A stretch of 64,000 nucleotides of DNA, taken from Phallusia mammillata (lineage: Eukaryota; Chordata; Ascidiacea; Phlebobranchia; Ascidiidae). Within the stretch, counting starts at the first letter, position 1, and each line of letters starts with the position of its first letter. The notes beneath the pieces are model-generated. The model saw nothing but the letters and a program-made list of their open reading frames with translations. It ran no database searches and was not told the origin of the DNA. A program made the position numbers and the translations under genes. The stretch covers positions 141,224-205,223 of the forward strand of contig QLIY01000044.1 in assembly GCA_003260075.1 (NCBI GenBank), read 5' to 3'. Of this stretch, positions 13,601 through 23,517 are shown piece by piece.

Positions 13601-16600
13601 ACGTAATGACGTCACTACACGCAAATACAGGTCAAAAAACGGGTTTCCTCGTGAATACCAAGGTCACTACAATCAGTTTTTGGATTGCGCATGAAATGTC
13701 CGGGTACGTTCTATTACATTTGTGTCGTAAGTTTTCTTTCTTTACAGTCGATTAGTACCACCAGTGGTTTCAAAAGTGTACATAATTAAACCTACATAAT
13801 ATGTTTTTAAGCGGGTATTTAAATTTTAAACTTTGGTGTGTCCATGTCCCTTCGGTATATTCGCCCGTAGTGAATGTGGGTAATCTTGTTCCATATTGAG
13901 TCGAATTTAAAGGCTTAAAGTTTAAAATCGCTGGAAACGTTTCGGAAACTGGTGTGCAAAAATTAATTAGTCTTTTTAAATGTAATCCTTTAATGTCAAA
14001 CCAATAGCAATCCCACGGGCCGAGTGAATAAAATTGGCACAAGCCATTGATTTATGTCTGTGTATATAATGTGAATCACATACCCGGAGGCAGATTGTAT
14101 TAATAGCAGTAGCGAATGAATACATGTTTTCTTAAATTGCACTACTTGTTTTACTCTTACACATCACATTATCGTTAACGGTAATTGTACCCAAATGCAA
14201 ATTTAGTTTACGTGTATCACCAAATAGCAGGTTAATATGCATCTACAATAAAGCGTTTGCTCTCTTTGTGACGACATAAACGTGTTGAATTGTTTTCTCT
14301 TTGTTACAAACACTGGCACTTGCAGAAACTTTTGAGTGGTTGTAACTGAGTGCCAGCAGATATCCTTTGTGGTAATAATATTTGGGTCTCAAACCATAAA
14401 ATCGATTAAAACAGCAAATTCAGTCCTTTAATACAAAAGTGTTTCTCATTTTGCGTCCCGCCAAGTATTTACCAAACCATAATGTGGCCCTTTATTCTCT
14501 TAATCTTGGACAACCCTGACCTAGGATTTATACTCCTAACAAATGCTATAGGTCCTTGCTATAGGTCGATTCTTTTGACGTATAGTTTACTGTTATTATG
14601 CTGCCTTTTGTAATGTATATAAGTGCACTTCACTTAAAATGTCTTATTTTCGTTGTGGTCATTTGGGCCCTTTTAAAGGTTACAGTTGCTTTCAATCGAG
14701 TACAAATCGAGACATGCTCTTTTACGGGTGTTACTTGAATCTTTTGGGATCTTTAAAGTTTGCTTACACTGGAGTACACTTCGAAGATTGTTTTTTTGCA
14801 ATTGTTGGCTGGATTTTTAAAGGTTACAAAGGCTTGCAAATTAGTACAAATCGAGGCATGCTCTTTTGCTAGTGTTAGCTGGATTATTAACGTCGATATC
14901 ATACCCTCCGCGTCCTCCTAGTCCGTGCTGTATGGGCGGTCCACCCGTTCCTGGATATTGTTTTAAGTCAACCAGACCGTCAACCTTCTCGGTGTAAAAT
15001 TTGACAGAACCGACATTGCCTCCCGCACCTGGTAAACCGGATTTGCGTGCGTCAGAACCGTTGCCACCGTTTGGTCCAGGATTACCTAGACAGAAGTCGT
15101 GATTAATTACCCCCTCCGGGCATGTAACTGATGGCCTTTTTGAGAGAACTGTAGTAACACATGAAGTTGTATTTGACCTGGAAATAATGTTTTTTTCTAA
15201 ATAAAAAGAGTGCCCTAATCGATCATCTGCATTCGGTGTTTGACTTTCATTTTTAATTACCTGTTTGTAAGTTACCTGTTTGTCCCTGATCAAGTCTACA
15301 TATAACAAAATTTCATAGGTCACATTGTAAAAACCCAAAAGTTTCATGCAATTTGACCGATCAAACTTTCGTTAAGCCTTTCCAGTTTGTAAAAATCAGA
15401 CAATTTTTGTGTTTTTCCATATACCCGCTGTGTTATTTTGGACACAAGTAGAATCTATTCTATTTGAATAAGACAGAAACTCACGATGTCTTAATAGGCG
15501 AAATTAATATTTCTGTTGCAAATAAAACTTTAAACTGACGCTGATCGTCTGCCACTCTTTATGAGTGTATTTTGTATATTTGACAAGTGAAGACAGATCT
15601 GTCGGTCACCACCCTGTTACAGCGGCTGATTCTTGTAGTCTGTTATGACATCACACTTACTTGTTTAAAAAACCATCAGCAATCTACAAATTAAACTATC
15701 AATATATACAATGATGTTATTTTCAGTGATGTTTAAGTACAACTAGTTTCTTTGTTACTTGTTACGTCTTAGTAAAGTAGACGATGTGACAATATTGAAT
15801 CAAGTTTTCTGGGAACAAAAAATGCTTCATTGCCGCAGGGACTTGTTGATTGAAAGTGTAATATGTTTACATGCAGCAACACAGTAGCCGAAAGCCTTTT
15901 TAATAGCAACCTTTGTAACGTTTTTCGCCGAACAGGTCCCCGCAACTTTTGTCGCACGTCTCTGAGCTGCTCAAACCGCTGGTTTCCCACGTGTTATCAA
16001 CACCTTGTGTTCCATCACCTCCAGCCTCTGCAGTGTTGCCATCCGATGCCTAAAATATTGTTTTTGCAAGTTGTTAAATGTTAAAACAAATAACCAATCT
16101 TCGAGTGTTAAATGGGTCTAACTTATATGGTGTTTCATATCAGCATGGGCATTTGCCAAAACGTTTGATAAATAAATCAAGTCGCTTTTTAAGTCTGTTT
16201 GGGCCGGTATTTTTCTCTATTAAACATATGATAATACTAAATATTGCATCTAAAGCTTAATTGTGCAAAACAGCATGTGTATAATCTCTAGCCCAGTGCT
16301 TCCCCAACTTTTGAGCGCGATCCAAATATATTTAATTTTTTTTTTGATTTTCCGCACCCCTTCAAGGGTAAATGTACCCTTGGTTGAGAATCCCTAATCT
16401 AAAATGCGTGTTAATAAAAGCGAAAGCTTTGTAAACTTAAAAAAATGTAGTGATGCATTTGCAGATTTGAACCTAAAATTGTGATGTTATACAAAGCAAC
16501 TGCATGCTACTATTTGTGCTAAAACAATTAGGTAAAAGTTATACCTGACTGACAAAATTGACGTTCCCTTGCACCCAGTGAAGATAGACGTCGATATTAG

Positions 16601-19600
16601 GGCTTGAAACTCCTGTCTTTCCGTCTGCACCATCATCCATTTCGGCTGCTTTCGACAGATAGTAACATTTTGTGCCGTCTAACGTTTGGCATACTTCTGG
16701 CGACTAAAATCAGATAAACGTAAAACGTTGGAAACTTGGCCTCTTCAAATCATATGGTTTTTTTGTACAGTATGTATAAGATCGGTCGTCAACTCATACT
16801 TTGTTTGAATAGATAAAACTTACAGTTCGGGGGGGGGGTAAATCATATGGTTTTTTTGTACAGTATGTATAAGTATGTATAATCGGTCGTCAACTCATAC
16901 TTTGTTTGAATAGATAAAACTTACAGTTCAACTAAAATTTTATGTTAACAGCTGCTGATTTTCAAAAATGTCCTTTATACAGCATATAAAGTGCCTTATA
17001 TCTTTAAGTTGGATTTAAAGTGCAGTCTGTGTTTTTTTAAACGTATTTAACCTTCACTGGACAACCGAAGTTTAAAAAGAAACCTGTGTGTAACTAAAAT
17101 GTAAATTTCTAAACTATGTTTGTGTTGCCACAATTAAACCAAAATTTACTTGGAGTACGAATGATCCGTCGTTTGAAATTAGCTTACGGGCGGTAATTGT
17201 TACACTTTTTAAACCCTGGAACTCGATGGTGGGCTGATCGACATATACAGTGTCACCTCTCATAATCAGTTGAAGGTTCATTCTGGTGCTGGTAGTTTGA
17301 GTAACTGGAAACCGTCTGTAATACAAATGTGCAAATTTTGGTACATGACCTTTGTTTAAGCCTCATCAGTGCAGCTGGTGACGAGAAATCAGCCGTATGG
17401 GCTAATATAGACCCTTACGACAATCCAGTTTGTTGGGATTAGCAAGCTGAAAGCCGCACTGATGAGACATTTAGGGAGAAACCGTGTACTGTCTAAAGCT
17501 TTTTATGTATTGGATTTATGCCTTTATGTTACCTTTGTTTAACATTTATTAGTTTATTTGAAGTAAAAATGCAATTAACTTGTTAATTGTCCCGTATAAA
17601 GTTACCATAAAATGATTCCTTTATACTTTTTGTCTTAGGGATGATCGTGCGGTTCATCCTTTTATCAAGTTAAAATATGATGCAAAAACGGTTTACATTT
17701 ATGTTTTCCTTTGTCAAACATTTATACGAGCGTTTGTTTTAATATTTTTAAACAAAAACAATAACTGAAAGAGAGATATACCCTTGTGAATTTTCTACCA
17801 GCAGTTGTCGCACTGTGGATAAATGCAGCTCTCTTCCCATGACGTCAAACACGTTCGTTGATGTTTCACTAATTGCTGGGGTGAAGACCCATACCGGGGT
17901 AGGTACATTCAATACAGAGGGTGTTTCAGTTCCAAGAGTTACTAAAACAGCCATATATTATGTTGTCTTTAATCTGCTATAAAGTTACAACGCGTAAACC
18001 AATAAGCAAACTTATTTATTAGAGACAAAATCTTTTTTGCAAATGAGTCATATTTGGTAACTTATTTAATTACTTAATGCAGAAAAAAACATGAATTATT
18101 TGTTTGGTGCAAAATTATCTTTCCTTTGCCCACAAGAAACTATAAACTACGGTGTAGCTGCACCGCGATAAACAAACTGAGTTCCTAAGTTTAAATTTAG
18201 TTACTAACCCATCTCAGTATAAATAACTGCGCTCTTTGCGCCATCTATCGGTTTGTCTGTTGTGAGTTCTTGTGTTAGTACCATTAGACATAATGAAAAG
18301 ACAAATTATCCGTTTTAAGATTAATCCATAACCATAAAAAGAAGGCATACCTTCAGCAGAGTACGGTGCATCATTTACCGTCCAGTAAAGCATTGGGTAT
18401 TGGCTCCAACCAGCGCCTGGCGAATCGCTTCGTTTAATCATTACGTCGAATCCAGTCGTATCCGTGTTGGAAACCGTGGCTAAAAATCTGCAAAAAACTT
18501 GTTTGTTGTTAAAAACTTCCATGAACAGGCTACACTTAGAAACGAATCATAATGAGGACAATTTAAAATTGAATGAAATAACACTATTCCGCAAATATAT
18601 AAACTGAATAAAATCAAGGGATTGAATGTTGGGCGTAAAATGTACAACTTGAGTTGTTTTGTGTTTTTTTCCTTACTCCTTATCGTAACATTTTATGCAT
18701 TTAAAAAATGACATTTTAATGTAGTAAGAATTTTGGGAAATGCGGTACTTTCATTCTCTACCTCTTTAACGCATTTCTAATTTAATCGCTGCCGCTGTCT
18801 TTATTTTGTCAGAACAACATATTCTTGTGAAATGTACTTACGTGTCAGGGTATGTTGGGTCACCTCTTACCCACGCATAAACTCCCGGTTCGTATGTATA
18901 CGGAATCGTGAACGTAATTCTTGTCGTTATTTCTCCGGTGTCGGAGGGAAACAAAGTAGCTGAAGATTCTAAAACAAGAAGTTTTGTTGTGACCACGTGA
19001 CTTTTGCCGTATAACATCCGCATTCAAGCATGACGGATTTTGCTTTTACAAATGTTGAAAAAACTTCAATTGACGAAAGGAAGTTTATTTAACAAATTGA
19101 AAAGTCAATTAACCTTCCGGGTCTACCACAGCGTCCCACTCCAAACTTGGTGACCAGTCCCAACCGCTGCTGACGTCATAACGCGTCACTGTGACGTCAA
19201 ATCCAGTAGTTGTAATTGAAGTGACCTGGTCAAATCATACTTTAGTGCGTTTTAAAAAATTAAAAATAAACTTTTTTGACAAAAGCTTGTCACTGTACAG
19301 TTACAGGTTGGTTAATGAAAAAGGGTGTATATCAAATTATAACATTTAAAAAACAGTCGTTATTTTAAAAAGAACCATTTTAGAATCTAAATTTTAGATT
19401 CTAAAACAACAAAGGTGCAGGCCGAAAAAATAAAACGTTTGATGCAACCCGGAATGAATCATATACCTGGGTGCGAAACTCGCCATTTCCAATCAATCCG
19501 TTCCTAACCCAAGTGTAGACCTGTGGTACACTAGTGAACGCTGAAGGGAACGTCTTAAAATCGACATGAACGCCGACAGAAGGACTCTCGGACACCGCCA

Positions 19601-20162
19601 GTGTCACAGAACCTGATTGTTCTGAAAAATAAAAGCTGAGTAGTTGCAATTGCGACTTCTTTATTCCAGACGATCTTCGTTTGGACAATAATAGCATGTC
19701 TAACTAACATGCGTTTTCTTAGAAAAATACATTCCTCCAAAAAGAATACCTTACTATTTGCCGCGATTTTTAACAGTTTGTTCAAACACTTGCATCCCAA
19801 AATCGTTTGTTTGTACAGGTTTTACACTTAAGACACTTGGAAAATAGCATTTTTACAGTTCTGTCAGCGTTGTAGTATCATAAACTTATTGTAGTATCAC
19901 AAAGCATATCGTCGGACGGCATTTGCACGCGACATCTACCTTAAGTTACTCACATTTCTACATAAAAAATAAACAGTGCAAAAAATGAAGGTACCGTGAT
20001 CATTTAAACAAAGCGAGGTTTCCAGGTCACTGTGTTAAAGCAATCCCAAAACAGATAAATGCTTTATACCTAAATCATACCTGTGCGTGCCGCATAATTG
20101 AAATTGGGAAACACCACTAGGAAACAAAGACAAAGCGTCAACATCTTGTTTCCAATTGACAT
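1679..20162 (-). CDS. Secreted multidomain protein with H-type-lectin-like repeats and Gly-rich segment (27 exons)
   Basis: Exons, 5' to 3' on the minus strand: 20162-20081, 19621-19467, 19225-19114, 18968-18842, 18487-18351, 17941-17782, 17315-17150, 16703-16545, 16049-~15911, ~15148-14905, 13108-12934, 12258-12058, 11729-11568, 11169-10960, 10324-10226, 9930-9854, 9794-9629, 9077-8979, 8473-8352, 8130-7995 (or 8007), 7760-7605, 6583-6408, 6003-5814, 5647-5481, 4685-4605, 2569-2472, 1758-1679. All but one junction keep phase with plain GT-AG sites. The exon 9/10 join is ambiguous: the exon 10 acceptor could also lie at 15177. The product is about 1,290 residues. Residues 1-25 form a signal peptide. 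Residues 28-116 and 117-204 are two H-type-lectin-like repeats, each on two exons, with VTSITTTGFDV and a Trp-rich end in the first and SNTDTTGFDV in the second. Residues about 315-550 are Gly/Asp/Asn-rich with GNPGPNGGNG and a Cys cluster. Residues 553-1028 are mostly helical, with a hydrophobic Gly-rich stretch LTTGVPALIGGIAGFV at about 744. Residues 1029-1290 look beta-rich, then Cys-containing. Secretion is inferred and the function is unknown. Exon boundaries are well supported; the lectin call is moderate. Confidence 0.75.
2472..2569 (-). other. Penultimate exon of the lectin-like gene, Cys-containing C-terminal region
   Basis: The exon has a clean acceptor (TTTTCTAG) and donor (GTAAGT), and its frame fits the exon at 4605-4685. 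It encodes a short segment with the motif CxxxxxCxxC (CYFASICRKC), which could bind metal or form disulfides. The following exon, 1679-1758, adds CSLPTCLNEV and a helical end before the TAG stop. That last exon is the weakest part of the gene model because its acceptor has a poor pyrimidine tract. Confidence 0.6.
7113..7414. mobile_element. MITE with long inverted termini (family also at 29625 and 46648)
   Basis: The left end reads AACATCATACCTTACGG and the right end CGTGACGTATGATGTTAG, an imperfect inverted repeat. Inside, GATAGGTTGCAC on the left pairs with the right-hand GCGTCACCTATC. It lies in the intron between the exons at 7605-7760 and 6408-6583 of the minus-strand lectin-like gene. 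No open reading frame is present, so it is non-autonomous. Confidence 0.6.
7851..7915. mobile_element. Possible single hAT-like terminus
   Basis: The sequence CAGTGGTTTCCAAAC matches the terminus of the hAT-like elements elsewhere in the window (59011, 35684, 35996). I could not find a matching second end or a target-site duplication, so it is probably a truncated copy. Confidence 0.3.
8500..8665. mobile_element. Internal fragment of a hAT-like MITE, bounded by gap placeholders on both sides
   Basis: This stretch is the reverse complement of part of the hAT-like element at 35996-36426: both share TTGTTTAGCAATGGA, AACAATTGCATTTTTG and GACAGCATGTGACATCAC or their complements. It is bounded by the G runs at 8489-8499 and 8666-8675, so it is a small contig placed between two assembly gaps within an intron of the lectin-like gene. 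Confidence 0.6.
9182..9638. repeat. Apparent direct duplication across a 10-G gap placeholder
   Basis: Copy one (9182-9390) ends at the G run 9391-9400 and copy two (9401-9638) begins straight after it. Both contain the 3' end of exon 17 of the lectin-like gene and its donor site (minus strand GACATC|GTAAG). Only copy two continues into the complete exon 9629-9794. The copies differ by a few substitutions and a short indel, as two haplotypes would. I read this as two overlapping contig ends that were not merged. Confidence 0.75.
14670..14880. repeat. Short tandem repeat of about three degenerate 70-80 bp units
   Basis: Three units share TTTAAAGGTTACA or a variant, then GTACAAATCGAGRCATGCTC in the first and third units. 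They lie in the intron just downstream of the Gly-rich exon at 14905 of the lectin-like gene. The units are diverged, so the array is old. Confidence 0.5.
15457..15472 (+). other. Exact copy of the Ciona spliced-leader sequence, not followed by a splice donor
   Basis: The sequence is ATTCTATTTGAATAAG, identical to the 16-nt trans-spliced leader I remember for Ciona. In a functional SL RNA gene this would be followed by GT; here it is followed by AC. It sits antisense in an intron of the lectin-like gene. This could be the 5' end of a reverse-transcribed trans-spliced mRNA, a dead SL gene copy, or chance. Confidence 0.45.
16294..16394. mobile_element. Short degenerate hAT-like MITE
   Basis: The left end is CAGTGCTTCCCCAACTT and the right end AAGGGTACATTT...TTGAGAATCCCT, in the style of the CAGTGGTTCTCAA termini seen elsewhere in the window. 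A target-site duplication is not clear. It lies in the intron between exons at 16049 and 16545 of the lectin-like gene. Confidence 0.4.
16746..16929. repeat. Apparent direct duplication across a 10-G gap placeholder
   Basis: Copy one is 16746-16828 and copy two is 16839-16929, separated by the G run 16829-16838. Copy two has an extra GTATGTATAA unit. The whole lies in an intron of the lectin-like gene. It fits unmerged haplotype contig ends. Confidence 0.7.
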
Positions 20163-21215
20163 GTTACTTCTTGCAATTGGTAATCGATCTGATGGATGAA
20201 ATTAGCGGCCTGCCCTTATCGTAAGGTAGACTACGAAAGCGTGAGAAATAATGCAGCAGGTCTTTTAGCAGGTGTTGACTTTTCACATTGCTATAGCATA
20301 AGTCGGTAAGGTCGAAAAACAAAGGCTTTTTCATACTTACCGAGATGTAGATAAATTTTGGCCAAATGTTTTGATAATTTTCAGCGCACCATTAGGTAAC
20401 AAAGACAATAAACATAACTAATAATTCTGAATACAACATTGCAATTGATATTTCCTGCTAATTAACAAATACTAAGTTTTGAAACTTGTGCCAATTTATT
20501 GCAGGTTGAAATGAAGAAAAGGTAAATCACTCGAGTGTTGCTATGCGGTATGACGAAACAAACAATATTGTAACAGATTCGCTTGACGAAATTTATGAAG
20601 AGTTAAAAAGTCGATAAGAATGTTTATAAATCACAAATTAATTCAAAATTTGAAATTGAATGTGAGTTTTAAAAGCGCCTAAAAATACCCATTATCAGCC
20701 CATGATCATGCCATATTCCGTATATTTGTCATTCCCAACTTTGCACACAATGTCATTGTGGGAAACAAATAGCAGCTGAGTAAATGCAATTTTTCAGTAA
20801 TGTCACGCCATATTACGCCTATCAAAGGTACATATCAGCAAGTGTCAAGCAAATTGGCGTCAGCAATGTATTTTTGATATGGCACCATGTCTATGCGTCA
20901 CAAAAAGATAACAAATGGGAACAATTAAGTAATACACTTTGTGGAACATGCAACCGGCACGTTTTTGTGTGTCTGTGGCAGAGTTGCAATTCGGGCCAGG
21001 TTCGGGCTTGAATTTAAACAAAACTGGCTTGACGGACTGCACATTGAGCATAACTTATGCCGCATTTTTACATCATTTCGGTCTTTGGGCTTGCCGGTTT
21101 GGGCCCAAATTTTAGGCCGCTATACAACCCTGCTGGTCTGGGGGTGACGGACGCTTGTCAGGTGTACATACTGCGTGAGCGCTGCTGCCAATCTTTTGTT
21201 GTCCTCACCCTAAAC

Positions 21216-21997
21216 CAGGGTTATTCAACGGGGGCGATTACGTCTACCGAAGGGGCGATGGTGACAATTTTGGAAGTTAGGGGGCGATTTTACTACAAAG
21301 GGGGGCGATTTCAACATTACTGATTGTATAAATATGTACAAGAACTGTGAGACTCAGCTAACTTTAACTTACAAGCAGATATAATTCGTGTTGCAAACAA
21401 ACACCAGTGATAAGGGACGCATCAGCTTAAACATGCTGCTATTTGAATACATTGTGTTTACTGGTGATTGTTTGTACGTTTTGTGATCCCGAGAGCAAGG
21501 TTGGGCATTTAATTTGCCACACGGGACACTTTATTGAGGCTATGTATGGTGACGGGCCATACTTTTTTAATACAACGGTAATGAGCTTTACCTCAAACTT
21601 GTTTCGCTTTCACACTTCTTACAACCGCTTCCTTAACTGCGAAGTATTTGTATCATTTAGGATTCTCCTCTACAGAGTAATGGACCACTGTTTTCAACAA
21701 AAAAGGCGATTATTTGCGCATAATCGTAACATTGTTTTGTCTATGATGTAATAAATTTTAACAAATCTTGGATGCGTTAGTTAGAAGAATTGCGGTAAAA
21801 TGGACCTTGCGTGTTGTAGTAGCAATTAAATTAAGTTTTAGCTGTTAACTGAAGCTTTCGTGTTGCTGGATGAATCTAACCGCCCACGTCTGCTCAAAAA
21901 GCAGAACTTTTGTACAAATAACAATCTCATAGGGGGGCGATTTGGAGACAATTCCTTAATAAGGGGGCGATTGAGCCAAAAAGGTTGAAGACCCCTG
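21216..21997. mobile_element. Non-autonomous hAT-like element, 782 bp, inserted in an older repeat
   Basis: The left end is CAGGGTTATTCAACGGGGGC and the right end, read inwards, is CAGGGGTCTTCAACCTTTTT. Both ends also carry repeated GGGGGCGATT boxes. The flanks CCCTAAAC (21208-21215) and TCCTAAAC (21998-22005) match at 7 of 8 positions, as a hAT target-site duplication should. The flanking sequence continues as ...CCCTAACCGTCAGCA, also found near other MITEs here, so the insertion is nested. No transposase frame is visible. Confidence 0.75.
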
Positions 21998-23507
21998 TCC
22001 TAAACCAAAATGCCCTAACCGTCAGCACTTTAGCCTATGCCACAAACACAAAAAGTTAAGAAACATTGATATACAGGTTGGCCACAGCCCAATTTGTTAA
22101 AATAAAAAAATAAATCAAAAAAAGAACCATAAATTTGTTGACCCTTTTTAGCACGGTCAAATGTTTTGGGCTAAGACGACAACGGTATAATTGCAGCTGC
22201 TGCTTTCCACGTTGTGGAAATTCAAGAAGTTTGCCATACGTTGTGTTGCATTATGACATCATAGTAACAAGTTAAAGTATCGTGTGCAAACGGTGCCAAA
22301 CCGTGCAATAAATTGCTGTTCAACAAATAAGTCTTATAGCTTTGAAAGTTTATCGTATTTGACCTGCAATTTAGTTTAGTGATTTGTAGGAAAATGCATA
22401 ACTGAATGCGATTTTCAACACAACTTTTCAAATGCATGACAAGCAAACCTGGAGGCATTCCGCAAACTAGCTACAAGGCAAGTTAAAGTTCGAGTACACG
22501 TATTTTCTCGGAAGGGCAATGACGTGTTATTCCCTGGCAAAGGAAATGCTGAAACTTGTAACCGCTTTACGAGGCAAATAACAGTGTACGTATGTTTACG
22601 AACTAGTGCAGTTGCAACCCACCTTCTAAAACACACCAATCCAGCAAGTCTCATATTTTCACACAATTTTCAGCAGCGTGTTAACGACACCAACGTTGCG
22701 ACGACCCCAGAACGAGATTGCCTTTGAATTGACTTGTAGTGCCCTCTCATAGAATTGCTGTAAATTTTATTACACCACTTGTAATGTATTTTAATTGATA
22801 TTGGTCGTTTGCTTTGATTGTCAATCCACTCAACTTCACTCAACTTCACACTTTTAAATTTGTTTGGTTGTGTTCCATTCTTATTTGCAACAACAGTTAT
22901 TTGCACGGTTGCGGCTAAAGTATTGCTTAATTTGGCGTTTATTACCATTGTTTTGTACTGATTTAGTTGACACTAAAGCAATTGTGACAAAAAACAACAA
23001 CGTAGAAAATATAATTTTTTCTGGTGAAATTACGGTTTAAGCATTTGTTTGGCAAAAAAAGAAGTAAATAATTTGAAAGATTTGTGAGGTTAGCTTGTCA
23101 ATACATTGTGCGATTTATGATTTAATTAGCACAGTTAGGTTTTCTCGCGTAAATATTGCATACAACCGCACCCAATAAAAATACTTGTTAATTAAGATCT
23201 TTATGTTTCTGTTTACTTTGTGCAGATGTTAAGCGGGCGAACAACAAACATATGCAGTGAAAACATATGAAAACAAAACAAACGATGCCTGGAACCACGT
23301 TACTGGAACGCCGCCCTCCTAATAAACATGTCCGCTCGTACACTAATTGCTGTCAAGGATGGATTACTACACCCCGCAGGCATGTCGCCAACAATTCTGA
23401 ACAAAAAACAGCAACCGGTATGCAATACACCGTTATAAAAGGATTCTCTTTATGCAACCTCGCTAGAAAAGTAGCTTTAGGATTTACTGACCACATCTAT
23501 AGGCTTT

Positions 23508-23517
23508 AGTTCGCATT
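23508..23517 (+). promoter_or_regulatory. Acceptor-like site just upstream of a start codon, possible trans-splice site
   Basis: The sequence GGCTTTAG|TTCGCATT precedes the ATG at 23518. This is a good 3' splice site with only 8 nt of leader left, which fits spliced-leader trans-splicing, common in Ciona, or a normal upstream 5' UTR exon. The sequence alone does not decide between them. Confidence 0.35.

Larger units (their letters stand above)
20163..23517. other. Intergenic region between two divergent genes
   Basis: This 3.35 kb region separates the start codon of the minus-strand lectin-like gene (20162) from that of the plus-strand trefoil/TSP1 gene (23518), so it must hold both promoters. 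I see no clear TATA box or other core element that I would assign. The only recognisable content is the hAT-like element at 21216-21997 and the older repeat it interrupts. Confidence 0.5.

Noticed and set aside
21443-21751. 102-codon frame inside the hAT-like element
   Set aside because: It has no resemblance to a hAT transposase (no BED finger or dimerisation region) and its codon use looks random.
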